34,184 nucleotides of DNA from Planctomycetaceae bacterium (GTDB lineage Bacteria; Planctomycetota; Planctomycetia; Pirellulales; Pirellulaceae), in contig JAIYDN010000073.1 of NCBI GenBank assembly GCA_027487485.1, positions 1 through 34,184 of the forward strand. Reading direction: 5' to 3'. A program made the translations under genes and the position numbers. This document shows positions 1 to 9,200 of the stretch, in pieces. Under the pieces are notes generated by a model. That model searched no databases. It was not told the DNA's origin and saw only the letters and a program-made list of their open reading frames with translations. Within the stretch, counting starts at the first letter, position 1. Every line of letters begins with the position of its first letter.

Positions 1-401
1 AGCCGGCCCATCGAATGGGTTGTGTTGAAATGCTGTGTCACCGAAACAAAGGAGACGTGGAACTTGTCAAATGTTTCCATGACACGAGCGAAATCCAATA
101 GCGAACGACTCAGCCGATCTACCTTGTAGACAACAACACAATCGATCTTGCCGGCTTGGATGTCTTCCATCAGCCTCTTGAGTGCCGGCCGCTCGATGTT
201 GCCACCGGAGAAACCGCCGTCGTCGTAGCGATCGTAAACGATCTCCCAGCCCTCGCACTTCTGGCTGCGGATGTAGGCTTCGGCTGCTTCACGCTGGGCA
301 TCGAGGGAGTTGAACTGCTGATCGAGCCCTTCTTCAGTCGACTTGCGAGTGTAGATTGCGCATCGGATTGTCTTTGGCCGCGGTGGGGTTTTATTGCTCA
401 T
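1..401 (-). CDS. Serine recombinase, N-terminal part (cut by window edge)
   Basis: Large serine recombinase/resolvase family, which cuts and rejoins DNA through a serine-DNA link. About 133 residues are present, covering the catalytic domain; the rest lies left of the window. Visible landmarks are YTRKS near residues 17-21 (Ser21 the likely nucleophile), the NSLDAQREA segment, [20 protein letters not shown] and SVTQHFNTT, all standard for this family. The ATG at 401-399 overlaps the stop of the upstream DUF2924 gene as ATGA, so the two are probably translationally coupled. The pairing of DUF2924 with a recombinase is common in planctomycete and proteobacterial mobile regions. Whether the gene is intact cannot be judged here. 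Confidence 0.93.
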   Translation of the reverse strand, partial: MSNKTPPRPKTIRCAIYTRKSTEEGLDQQFNSLDAQREAAEAYIRSQKCEGWEIVYDRYDDGGFSGGNIERPALKRLMEDIQAGKIDCVVVYKVDRLSRSLLDFARVMETFDKFHVSFVSVTQHFNTTHSMGR

Positions 402-886
402 GCTCTCCTCCCAAGTCGAAAGAATAGAAATCCATTGCAGTGCGAGCCGCTAACTTCTTTTGCGATCGCTGTAAGGGACTTGTAACGCCGCCCCTCGTAT
501 TCAAAACCATCCTTCAAGACAATCACGCGAATCATCTTGCCTTTGTATTGCCGCTCCACGATGTTGCCCGGTGGAGGCAGTCGCGGGTCCCAGTCGACAA
601 AGGAATCGGGCTCGGGCAAAACCAACTTCACGCCATCGGCGCTAGTCTTGCGGGGTGCAGTCACGCGCGTATCAGCGTCTACCGCCAACTCCTCTGCCTT
701 CTTCAATGCGGCTCTTGACAGACCGCCTTCGTCGTTCGCTTGCAATCGCCAGGCGATGCGCCGGATCAGGTATTGCTTGTTGCGGCTGCGACATTCTTCT
801 TCGAAGACCTGTTCGTAGCGTTGGACCAACTGGCTGACAGTCTTTTCCTGCAGTTCGGCGATCTCGAGTGTTACGTTTGGGCTCAT
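398..886 (-). CDS. DUF2924 domain protein
   Basis: Protein of 162 residues. The C-terminal half (about residues 105-160) carries the family hallmark: a VERQYKGK stretch, a [17 protein letters not shown] segment and a closing NGFLFFRL. The N-terminal half is helical and charged, with paired Arg/Lys ([15 protein letters not shown]). DUF2924 proteins are small partners encoded directly upstream of serine recombinases in mobile elements; their biochemical role is not established, and a DNA-binding or recombinase-accessory role is only an inference. The gene overlaps its neighbours by four bases on both sides (ATGA), so it sits inside a tightly coupled leftward operon. Confidence 0.9.
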   Translation of the reverse strand: MSPNVTLEIAELQEKTVSQLVQRYEQVFEEECRSRNKQYLIRRIAWRLQANDEGGLSRAALKKAEELAVDADTRVTAPRKTSADGVKLVLPEPDSFVDWDPRLPPPGNIVERQYKGKMIRVIVLKDGFEYEGRRYKSLTAIAKEVSGSHCNGFLFFRLGRRA

Positions 887-1107
887 TGATCAACTCCGTT
901 CTGAATTGGCGTAACTGAATCCACCTGGTCTTGGCTTGCTTCGTTCGTTTGCGTGCTCTGGGCCCGAGAAGGCTGATCGGTGGGAGCTGCCTTGCCGCCC
1001 GGGATGTAGGACTCGATAGCCTTGGCGACCAATGGTTGCTTTTGGACGCGTACAACCCCTCGGGCCAGAAGGGCTGCAATGTCTCGGTGTCTCGCTTCGT
1101 TGCTCAC
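883..1107 (-). CDS. Small hypothetical protein of the recombinase operon
   Basis: Protein of 74 residues, not recognised as a named family. The N-terminal part (MSNEARHRDIAALLARG) is helical and basic, the middle has VAKAIESYIPGG, and the tail is Gln/Thr/Ser-rich and probably disordered. The case for a real gene is positional: its ATG overlaps the stop of the ORF upstream and its own stop overlaps the DUF2924 start, both as ATGA. Short ORFs in this position are common before DUF2924-recombinase pairs. Function unknown. Confidence 0.65.
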   Translation of the reverse strand: MSNEARHRDIAALLARGVVRVQKQPLVAKAIESYIPGGKAAPTDQPSRAQSTQTNEASQDQVDSVTPIQNGVDQ

Positions 1108-1298
1108 GAATTACCTCCGTTCTGAATGTTTTGATTCGCCCCAAAACCCAGCGTTTCGGAGACGTCTGACACAGAGAGGGGTTTATCGAAAGCGAAATCA
1201 AGCGGCTCGGGTAAACAGTCTCCGAGATTGTCCAGAACAGAGTTTTCCTGGGCGGAAATTTCGATTGATTCGTCGTTCAAATCGCGGTCTGCGGCCAC
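1104..1298 (-). CDS. Small acidic hypothetical protein, start uncertain
   Basis: Protein of 64 residues with a GTG start, acidic (DLNDESIEIS, LPEPLDFAFD), no recognised family. Its stop overlaps the next gene as ATGA, like the two junctions downstream, which supports it as the first gene of the recombinase operon. The same frame stays open from 1298 up to a stop at 1497-1499 without ATG, GTG or TTG, and the upstream translation (for example SIAEIVLRGIRR) also looks protein-like. The true product may therefore be longer and begin at a rare start codon, or the gene may have lost its 5' end. I see no Shine-Dalgarno site that settles this. Confidence 0.45.
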   Translation of the reverse strand: MAADRDLNDESIEISAQENSVLDNLGDCLPEPLDFAFDKPLSVSDVSETLGFGANQNIQNGGNS

Positions 1299-1540
1299 GC
1301 ATCGGCGGATGCCACGAAGTACGATCTCGGCGATCGATCGAAAGCGGACCGACGCTGGATCATTTGGCTGATCTTCGTTGGAAGGAAGAGAGTCAAGAGG
1401 ATAAGTGTAGATGGTTCTGCCTCCATGAAAGGTCTTCGAGGGAACCGAAATGGCATCCCTCCCAGATCTATCTATGCAAAACAGCCGACGCGAGACTCAT
1501 TACCCAGGGAAAAAGTTCGCAACTGAAGGCCACATAGTGA

Positions 1541-1663
1541 GACAAACTCGACGAATTTGAATGTTTCCGAGTAGGCAGGCGTGCGCAAGAATTATTTCAG
1601 TCACTGGGAGATGATGGCGTGATCGTAGAAAAGCTACAGCAAAGAATACTGAGTTACGCCTGA
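1541..1663 (+). pseudogene. Coding-like remnant, no start codon
   Basis: A short open frame of 40 residues ends at TGA 1661-1663 and has no start codon; it is bounded upstream by an in-frame stop at 1538-1540. Its translation looks like a normal protein C-terminus (FRVGRRAQELFQSLGDDG, then VEKLQQRILSYA). It may be the tail of a gene cut off when the recombinase element inserted. The parent family is not recognised, and it could be chance. Confidence 0.2.
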
Positions 1664-1789
1664 TCGTTTAATTCGGCATTTGCGGTAAAGATAAGCAAAT
1701 TGATCTTCCGATACGATCTGTGATGGTTTCTCTTTGCAGGTAAATCATTCTTTCGGTTTCCAATTTCGAACGAATCCCTGGAATTTACC
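1664..1789. other. Non-coding stretch before cluster 1
   Basis: Together with 1299-1540 this forms the gap of about 490 bases between the leftward recombinase operon and the rightward metal cluster. It should hold the promoter of cluster 1. I found no convincing -35/-10 pair and no copy of the YTCTCAT box seen further right. A TGGA at 1780-1783 is a possible weak ribosome site for the gene at 1790. Confidence 0.3.
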
Positions 1790-2221
1790 ATGCTTTGCAC
1801 TCCACTAACGCGAATGGCTCAATACGCCGCGTTTGTGGCTGCAATCATCACTCTGATTCTCCCTCCTCAATCGCTGGTTTGCAGGCATTGCCTTCTGCAC
1901 GGGGCCGGTGAGTTCGTAGCAACTCAATGGAATCACACGGATTCTCAAGTTTGCCATTCTTGCGAATCCCATTGCAGCGAGTCCAATACCGAGAATTCAC
2001 AAGACGATGACCATTCCAAGCACGACTGCCCGTGTTGCCACGGTAATGTTGACACGTCAATCTTACAAACCGGTTCGTCAACGCAGTTAGTTCAGAATGC
2101 CGTACTCTCGTCCGAGTGGCTTGAAGCGGAACGAGTACAACCACCATTGATGCTCACATCAAAGCCAATCTTGGCGACTCTGGGCTACTCAACCTCTCTG
2201 CCAAAAGTCCTGCGTATTTGA
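1790..2221 (+). CDS. Small exported Cys-rich protein, putative metal binder
   Basis: Protein of 143 residues, family not recognised. A hydrophobic N-terminal segment (about residues 10-30) suggests a signal peptide or anchor. It is followed by Cys/His clusters: CRHC at about 32-35, CHSCESHC at about 55-62, and HDCPCCHG at about 78-85 after an acidic run. Such spacing suits binding of soft metals (Cu, Zn, Cd), but that is inference. It opens cluster 1, 115 bases before the TolC gene (2337). Its C-terminus is a Pro-flanked hydrophobic tail ending in VLRI, comparable in place to the ALRL end of the protein at 33257-33715. Gene reality rests on the signal-like start, the coherent Cys motifs and the context. 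Confidence 0.6.
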   Translation: MLCTPLTRMAQYAAFVAAIITLILPPQSLVCRHCLLHGAGEFVATQWNHTDSQVCHSCESHCSESNTENSQDDDHSKHDCPCCHGNVDTSILQTGSSTQLVQNAVLSSEWLEAERVQPPLMLTSKPILATLGYSTSLPKVLRI

Positions 2222-2324
2222 TCCGAACATGGCGCTACTCGTCGCCATTTCTTCGTTGTTCGGAACTTTCGCTGACATCTAAACCACACCAAGAATGCGT
2301 CAATTACATTTTCGCATTGTCCAT

Positions 2325-2329
2325 GGAGG
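2325..2329 (+). promoter_or_regulatory. Shine-Dalgarno GGAGG for the TolC-like gene
   Basis: GGAGG lies seven bases before ATG 2337. This decides the start against the earlier in-frame ATG at 2295, and the chosen start gives a proper lipoprotein signal. Confidence 0.7.
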
Positions 2330-2336
2330 CAACTCG

Positions 2337-3890
2337 ATGAAGTTCAATATTGCGCATTGGATTGCGTGTTCAGCCTTTTGCATGGCCATAGGCTGTAGTG
2401 GCATGGATCAGCGTCTCAGACCAACGGATGCAACAAGCATCTCATCCACCCAGACGCATGAACGACTCAATCAAAATACCGCCGCAGCGAGTAATTTCAC
2501 CAATGCTACGCCCATCGAAACGGACACTGGCGCTGATGCTTCCCTCAGATCCAATGTATCGCCAGTGACGCAGGCGACCTACTCTAATGACATCGCTATG
2601 TCTGCAAGCGTTGTCGAACCAGCTTCAGTAGATGTCGTATCACTCGATCCGGCCCTCGCAAATGAAAACTTGACAAACGGCGCGACGCTTGAAGATTTGC
2701 TATCGATTGCCTTCTCCAATAACCCGGCTGTTAAGGAACTGGCTGCGACTACTCAAATCGCAGCAGGCTATCGAACGCAGGTTGGACTCTATGCCAATCC
2801 GATACTTGGCTATCAGGGACAGCAATTGGCAGATGCGGGGACCGATCAACATTTGGTCTTCCTTCAACAGCAGATCATTACGGGTAACAAACTAGAACTC
2901 AATCGCGCTGTGCTCAACGAGGCAGTGCGAGCCCAATTGCAAGAGCTCGAAACTCAAAAGCTGCGTGTGACCACCGATATCAAGTCTGCCTATTACGATT
3001 GCGTTCGCATTCAGAAGCAGCTTTCTGCGATCGATCAATTCTCAAAGCTGCTTGAGCAAGGTGTCGGCGCAGCGAAAAAACGCATGGAGGCTGGTGAAGC
3101 CTCCAAGATCGACCTCTTGCAGACCCAAATTCAACTCAAGCAAATAGATCTGGATCGAAGGCAACTAGTCGCGTCACTCGAAGCCAGGCTTCGCGAAATA
3201 GTCTCACTTGCTGGCACACCAAGCATGCAACTTCAAAGTGTCGCCGGCGAGCTTCCCGAGTTGCCTGCGACGCAGGATTGGAAGACTATCGAGGAAGGAC
3301 TTGTCGCGACGAGTCCAGAATATGCCGCGGCACAAGCCAGAATTCGTCAAGCGATCGCTTCGATCCGCCGGCATGAATCCCAGCCGCTTCCAAACTTGGG
3401 CGTCCAATTCGGTGCAGGTGTAGATAATGGAACCAACTCCGGCATGATGAACCTGCAAGTTGGTGCACCCATTCCGGTTTTCAACAAGAACCAAGGCAAC
3501 ATCGCTGCGGCTCGGGCTGAATACTGTCGTGCATTGCAGGAAGCCCAACGAATCGACAATGCAATCAGAGCCCGCCTAGCAGTTGCATCAGGCGATTACG
3601 CCCGAGCCGCTGAGGCAGTCAACATGTACCAAAAAGAGCTTCTGCCTGCGGCTCAGGAAACACTCGTCTTGGCTGAAGCAGCGTATCGTGCCGGCGAGCA
3701 AGACTTTATCCAACTCTTGGTGACGCGAAGAACCTACTTCGATTCAAATCTCGCTTACATCGGGGCACGGGCTCAGTTGGCCACAGCACAAGCACAGATC
3801 GATGGCTATCTCCTCACAGGTGCCCTTAATTCCGTTATCAACAATAGTGGCGACGACTCCCTAAGAGGATTAACGCTTGGTCAAGAATAG
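2337..3890 (+). CDS. TolC-family outer-membrane efflux lipoprotein (CzcC/CusC-like)
   Basis: Outer-membrane duct of a tripartite RND efflux system. With the start at 2337 it has 517 residues. The N-terminus is a lipoprotein signal ending in a lipobox-like AIGC (Cys20), followed by a long Ser/Thr/Ala-rich linker of about 90 residues, then the duplicated TolC core. Core features are SIAFSNNPAVKEL, TQIAAGYRTQVGLYANP, a QQQIITGNKLELNR segment, the VGAPIPVFNKNQGNIAAA motif in the second half, and long Ala/Gln-rich helices. It precedes an adaptor and an RND pump in the same direction, with a small Cys/His protein between, so it very likely serves that pump. Confidence 0.92.
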   Translation: MKFNIAHWIACSAFCMAIGCSGMDQRLRPTDATSISSTQTHERLNQNTAAASNFTNATPIETDTGADASLRSNVSPVTQATYSNDIAMSASVVEPASVDVVSLDPALANENLTNGATLEDLLSIAFSNNPAVKELAATTQIAAGYRTQVGLYANPILGYQGQQLADAGTDQHLVFLQQQIITGNKLELNRAVLNEAVRAQLQELETQKLRVTTDIKSAYYDCVRIQKQLSAIDQFSKLLEQGVGAAKKRMEAGEASKIDLLQTQIQLKQIDLDRRQLVASLEARLREIVSLAGTPSMQLQSVAGELPELPATQDWKTIEEGLVATSPEYAAAQARIRQAIASIRRHESQPLPNLGVQFGAGVDNGTNSGMMNLQVGAPIPVFNKNQGNIAAARAEYCRALQEAQRIDNAIRARLAVASGDYARAAEAVNMYQKELLPAAQETLVLAEAAYRAGEQDFIQLLVTRRTYFDSNLAYIGARAQLATAQAQIDGYLLTGALNSVINNSGDDSLRGLTLGQE

Positions 3891-3970
3891 GTCTATCCGA
3901 TAGCCCTATCTCCCAGACTGAACTAGTTGCCAAGCCGTGAACGCGGTAGAATGCTCAGGGCCGTTAAATT

Positions 3971-4477
3971 ATGAACATCAATTACTTGATTCGGAAAAGC
4001 TGGTTTTGCATGTCGTTTGCCATTCGAATTATGACATTGGTTGCCTTCACCGCGCACGCGGTGCTTGGTTGCTGTTTGTCACATGGTAGTTGCATGCGTG
4101 AGCAAGCGGCGGTGCTGACCGGACATTGCTGTGACCACACAGCTTTGGCAGTCGATGTTCATAATCATGACGAAAACCATACGAAAACCTCTCACGAACA
4201 TGGTGATGAATTAGTTCAAGTTGCAAGTTCTCTATCTTGCAACAATGATCTACCCGGTCACTCGAATCACTGCGATGACGTAAGCTGTATCTTTGGGGTT
4301 TCCTTTGTTGGCGGTAATGCGGCCGAACTTCTGACATCAGTAGATGCGATATGGATCACATCTCCAGTCGACTTCTGGCGGCATACGAGCATGCTGGCTG
4401 GCTACGCTCGTACAGCTTTACCTTCTCCTTCGCGGGCTCTCTCAAACCGCTCCATACTTCAGGTTTGGCTTATCTGA
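3971..4477 (+). CDS. Small exported Cys/His-rich protein, putative metal binder
   Basis: Protein of 168 residues, family not recognised. A hydrophobic segment at about residues 14-35 (IRIMTLVAFTAHAVLG) looks like a signal peptide. Next come CCLSHGSC, HCCDHTA, a His-rich stretch (VHNHDENHTKTSHEHGDE) and, further on, HSNHCDDVSC. The remaining C-terminal 60 residues are hydrophobic or mixed and end in VWLI. It sits between the TolC and adaptor genes of cluster 1 and shares the plan (signal, Cys/His clusters, hydrophobic tail) with 1790-2221. A periplasmic metal chaperone or sponge is the natural guess. The upstream gap has no good Shine-Dalgarno site. Confidence 0.6.
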   Translation: MNINYLIRKSWFCMSFAIRIMTLVAFTAHAVLGCCLSHGSCMREQAAVLTGHCCDHTALAVDVHNHDENHTKTSHEHGDELVQVASSLSCNNDLPGHSNHCDDVSCIFGVSFVGGNAAELLTSVDAIWITSPVDFWRHTSMLAGYARTALPSPSRALSNRSILQVWLI

Positions 4478-4735
4478 TCGGCTTCTGCACACCCAATATA
4501 CGACGGACGTTGTAACTGGGTGGCTCTTCTGCCTCTCGCATCATTGAGTTGAATTCCTGCTTCACGGAAGCACCTCGGTTTAGGCTGCGCGTAACTAATG
4601 GTTACCTGCATTTCTGCGACGTTGGGCTGGACTACTCATTTCGTTGATTGCCGCGATTGATCATTTCAACAAGCGGGCCGATTCTCAGCGTGCAACTTCA
4701 TCATTCAAACGGATTTCCCAATTGTTGAGTTACCT

Positions 4736-6256
4736 ATGAAGAAATTTTCTTTTCAAGCCTTCCTCAGTTCCCCCTGGACAAGATGGACCTTGGGATTGCT
4801 TTTGATCGCGATCGCTGCCGGGACATTTCCTACATGGTGGCCTGCACTCAACGGTTGGATCGATGGCACGGTCACAGCACGCAAAGAGTCCATGCAAGAA
4901 TCTGGTGGAACCGACGCTCATGCAGAGGAAGGTCACGACCACGCCCTCGAAGGTGACGGGCATGACCATGCAGGTCACTCAGAAAGCACGTCCCTCGAGT
5001 TGACTACGCAATCGCTCAAGAACCTGGGGCTGACGGCCGAATTCTTGCGGCCAATTGAGCTCTCTAACTTTTATCGAACTGTGACCATCCCGGCGATTGT
5101 CGTTGCCAAGTCAGGTCGAACCGACATCCAGGTTTCCTCTCCAATGATTGGAATCATCCAACATGTTCACGCAGTAAATGGCGAAGCAGTCGTACCCGGC
5201 GATCTACTATTCGAAGTTCGTTTGACTTACGAGGATCTCGTCGACACGCAGACGCAACTACTGAAGAACTTGGCTGATGTTGCCGTCGAGCAGCGTGAAG
5301 TGGCTCGTCTTGAAGAGGTTACTCGCTCCGGCGCGGTCGCCAGTAAATTGTTGCTCGAACGCCAATACGCTCTGCAAAGACTCCAAAGTTCGATCGCAGC
5401 GCAAAAGGCCGCCCTAAAATTGCACGGTCTGAGTGACGAGCAGGTCGAAACCATTGTCCGCGAGCAGCGACTGCTGCGAGACTTAACTATCGCTGCACCC
5501 GAGATCGATAGCCACTCGCATGACGAGAACAATCTCCGACTGAGCGACCGACGCTTTAGGTCTGCTTCGTTTCATACCCAGGCCCAACTAACGGAAGTCG
5601 TCAAGGAGCCTACGCCTTTGATCGTCGAACGTTTGAGCGCAGCGAAGGGACAAGGTGTACAGGCCGGCGAAATGCTGTGCACGCTCTCCGACTACTCTGC
5701 GCTGTATATCGAAGGCAAAGCCTTTGAACAGGATGCCCCTGCAATTGCAGAGGTAGCTGCGAAAGGGTGGCCCATGGAGGCGATCATTCCAAGCGTTTCG
5801 GGACAGGAAACGGTCACTGATTTGAAACTGGCATTTGTGGCCAGTGCTGTCGACGCGCAGTCTCGAACGCTGTCGTTCTTTGTGAATCTTCCAAACACAA
5901 AGCTTCGCGATGAGAAGACGCCTGACGGTCAACGGTTTGTAACTTGGAAGTATCGCGTGGGGCAGCGGCTTGAGATCCGTGTGCCAGTGGAGGCTTGGGA
6001 ACAACAAATCGTTCTGCCAGTAGATGCAGCGGTCAAAGACGGTGCCGACTGGTTCGTATTTCAACAGAACGGCGATCACTTCGACCGTGTTGCTGTGCAT
6101 GTGAAGCACCGCGATCAACGCTACGTCGTTATTGAAAACGACGGAGCAATTTTCCCCGGGGATGTCGTTGCTCTTCGGTCTGCTCACCAGATGCAGATGG
6201 CTATCAAGAACAAATCCGGTGCTGGTGCAGACCCGCATGCAGGCCACAATCACTAA
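4736..6256 (+). CDS. RND efflux periplasmic adaptor (CzcB/CusB family)
   Basis: Membrane-fusion subunit joining the RND pump to the outer-membrane duct. It has 506 residues. A transmembrane anchor spans about residues 15-35, then comes a His-rich loop (HAEEGHDHALEGDGHDHAGH) typical of metal-handling adaptors. The barrel/lipoyl part has SSPMIGIIQHVHAVNGEAVVPGD, a helical hairpin at about 165-230, and a second lipoyl half (VERLSAAKGQGVQAGEML). The membrane-proximal part includes VLPVDAAVKDGADWFVF. The C-terminus ends in HAGHNH, a second possible metal site. It stops 17 bases before the pump gene, with GGAG between, so the two are co-translated. The 258-base gap before it shows nothing I can name. 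Confidence 0.93.
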   Translation: MKKFSFQAFLSSPWTRWTLGLLLIAIAAGTFPTWWPALNGWIDGTVTARKESMQESGGTDAHAEEGHDHALEGDGHDHAGHSESTSLELTTQSLKNLGLTAEFLRPIELSNFYRTVTIPAIVVAKSGRTDIQVSSPMIGIIQHVHAVNGEAVVPGDLLFEVRLTYEDLVDTQTQLLKNLADVAVEQREVARLEEVTRSGAVASKLLLERQYALQRLQSSIAAQKAALKLHGLSDEQVETIVREQRLLRDLTIAAPEIDSHSHDENNLRLSDRRFRSASFHTQAQLTEVVKEPTPLIVERLSAAKGQGVQAGEMLCTLSDYSALYIEGKAFEQDAPAIAEVAAKGWPMEAIIPSVSGQETVTDLKLAFVASAVDAQSRTLSFFVNLPNTKLRDEKTPDGQRFVTWKYRVGQRLEIRVPVEAWEQQIVLPVDAAVKDGADWFVFQQNGDHFDRVAVHVKHRDQRYVVIENDGAIFPGDVVALRSAHQMQMAIKNKSGAGADPHAGHNH

Positions 6257-6273
6257 GCACGGAGCATCCACAC

Positions 6274-9200
6274 ATGTTAAACGCCGTTATCCGGTTCGCG
6301 CTCCAGCAGCGCTTATTGGTCATCGCTGTATCGATTTTCCTTGTAGCGTTTGGCGCATGGCAAACCATGCGAATGCCAATCGATGTATTTCCTGACCTCA
6401 ATCGTCCGCGCGTTGTCATCATGACCGAGGCGATGGGAATGGCTCCTGAGGAGGTTGAGTCGCTGATTACATTCCCGATTGAAACCACTATGAATGGTGC
6501 CAATGGGGTTGAGGCAGTGCGCAGCTCATCTGGCGTCGGCATCTCCGTTGTTTATGTCGAATTCGCTTATGGAACTGACATCTACACGGACCGTCAGATC
6601 GTGGCTGAACGAATGCAGATGGTACAAGACCGTCTTCCAAAGGGCATTCAGCCTCAGCTTGCGCCGATCTCATCTATCATGGGTCAGATTCTCATGCTCG
6701 GCATGTGGAGCGATGACGGCAATGTGCCCCCCATGGAACTTCGCACGGCGGCTGACTGGGTCGTTCGGCAACGCCTACTCACAATCCCGGGTGTTTCCCA
6801 GGTATTCACGATGGGAGGCGAGCGAAAGCAATTCCAGGTTCTCGTCGATCCTTCAGCGATGTCTCGCTTTGGAGTCACGCTTGAACAAGTTGAGCAAGCC
6901 GTACGCAGAAGCAATGTGAACGGAACTGGCGGCTATCTCGACCGCCAGGGACCAAGCGAGTTGCTGGTGCGTTCATTGGGGCGGGTCACATCCATTGCGG
7001 ACCTCGAAACCCTCCCTGTTACCATTCGCGATGGACGACCTATTTTGCTTTCGCAAGTAGCTCAAGTTCACGAAGGGGCTCAGATCAAGCGAGGGGACAG
7101 CTCAGCGTTTGTCCGGCGTGATTCAGTGGACGGAAAGCCAAATCCGGATTTCTCCGGTGGTCCTGCCGTTGTACTTACCGTCAATAAACAGCCGGGCGCG
7201 GATACACGCCGCGTGACAGACGATGTACTGCGAGCGATCGAGGAGATCCGTCCATCATTGCCCGCAGGCGTCCGCATTGAGCCAACCTACTCTCAAAAGT
7301 CATTCATCGAACGCGCCATCAAAAACGTCGAGGAAGCCTTGCGCGATGGCGTGATTTTAGTAGTGATCATCTTGTTCTTGTTCCTGATGAATATTCGCAC
7401 GACATTCATCACGCTCACAGCGATCCCGCTTTCGCTTTTCATGACTGCAATCGTCTTCGCGGTATTTGGACTGTCGATCAACACCATGACACTCGGCGGA
7501 ATCGCTGTTGCCATGGGCGAACTCGTGGACGATGCGATTGTGGACGTAGAAAACATCTTTCGTAGGTTGAAAGAGAATCGACTTGCTGGTACGAAAGTGA
7601 ACCCACTGCTAGTTGTCTTTCGAGCTAGCGCTGAAGTTCGCAGATCGATCGTTTTCAGCACGATGATCGTGATCTTGGTGTTTCTGCCACTATTCGCACT
7701 TTCCGGAATGGAGGGAAAACTCTTCGCTCCACTCGGTGTCGCATACATCGTCTCGATTTTGTCGTCGTTAATTGTCTCGTTGACCGTCACACCGGTTTTG
7801 TCCTACTGGCTGCTGGGCTTCAGTAAAAGCAAAGAGCATGAGGTGGACGGATTTGTGTTGCGTGGATTCAAATGGCTTGGCGAACGAATCATCCGCTTTA
7901 GTCTGGCGCTGCCATACTTCAATTTGGCAGCGACTTTGATGTTGGTCGCGCTTGCGGGGCTATTCTTGTCGCGACTGGAACGAGACTTCTTGCCTCCATT
8001 CAACGAAGGCACCATTCAGCTCAACGTCGTTCTACCACCAGGAACCTCTCTGGCTGCTTCGAACGACATCTCGCGAACGGTCGAGCAATCGTTGCGGGAG
8101 ATCAAAGACGTCCAGCGATTTGTGCGTCGTACTGGCCGTGCGGAACTCGACGAGCACGCCGAAGGGGTCAACATGAGTGAATTTCTCATCGAGCTGGACC
8201 CTACTTCGCCACGCTCACGCGAAGAGCAGTTGAACGAAATACGATCAGCGATGGAGAGCATACCGGGCATTGTGACTGCTGTAGAACAACCAATAGCCCA
8301 CTTGATCTCGCACATGCTTTCGGGTGTCAAAGCTCAAGTCGGCATCAAGATCTATGGCGACGACTTGGATTTGCTGCGACAGAAAGCAGAGGCGGTAAAG
8401 GCTGAGATGCAGACGGTCCCAGGTGTCACTGACTTGTTGATTGAACCACAGGTCATCATTCCACAACTTAGAATTGAGATGAATCGGGCGGCTTTGACCC
8501 AATATGGACTCAGTGCCGAGGAGGTTAACAACTACGTTCAGACCGCTATGAATGGTGCTGTTGTCTCCGAAGTTCTTGATGGCATGCGGACCTTTGACTT
8601 AGTCGTTCGCATGAAAGATGAGTACCGCGAAGACATCGGTGGGCTCAAACGACTTGCCATCCATTTGCCTGAAGGGGGCACCGTCCCATTAGGGAGCATT
8701 GCAAATATTTATGAATCGGGCGGGCCCAACGCCGTGAACCGAGAGAATGTTCGCAGGCGCGTTGTAATTCAGTGCAACGTTAAGGACCGCGGCGTTGTCG
8801 ATGTCGTGAGAGATATCCAAAAAGCGATCAAGCCCATCGTCGCGTCGCTTCCACCTGGCTATTACCCGACCTACGAGGGCCAATTTCAAAGCCAACAATC
8901 AGCAAGCCAGATGATCGCTATCCTCTTTGCAGTTGCGTTGTTGGGCGTGTTCTTCGTGCTTTATACGTTGTTCCGTTCCATCAATCTTGCCCTGCAAGTG
9001 ATGGCAGCACTACCGATGGCCTTCATCGGTTCGGTGGCAGCGTTGGTATGGACAGGTCAAACGGTCACGATTGCGGCCATGGTCGGGTTCATTTCCTTAG
9101 CAGGTATCGCCTCACGCAACGGAGTGCTGTTGCTTCAACACTATTTGCATCTCGTCGAATTCGAAGGCGAAAGCTTTACGAAGTCGATGATCGTGCGTGC

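Noticed and set aside
1022-1537. Plus-strand open frame of 171 codons
   Set aside because: It covers the small minus-strand genes of the recombinase operon, which are linked by ATGA overlaps. Its translation is Arg/Ser-rich with no motif, typical of an antisense shadow.
5588-6271. Minus-strand open frame of 227 codons
   Set aside because: It lies wholly opposite the adaptor gene, whose frame has clear family motifs; the antisense product shows none.
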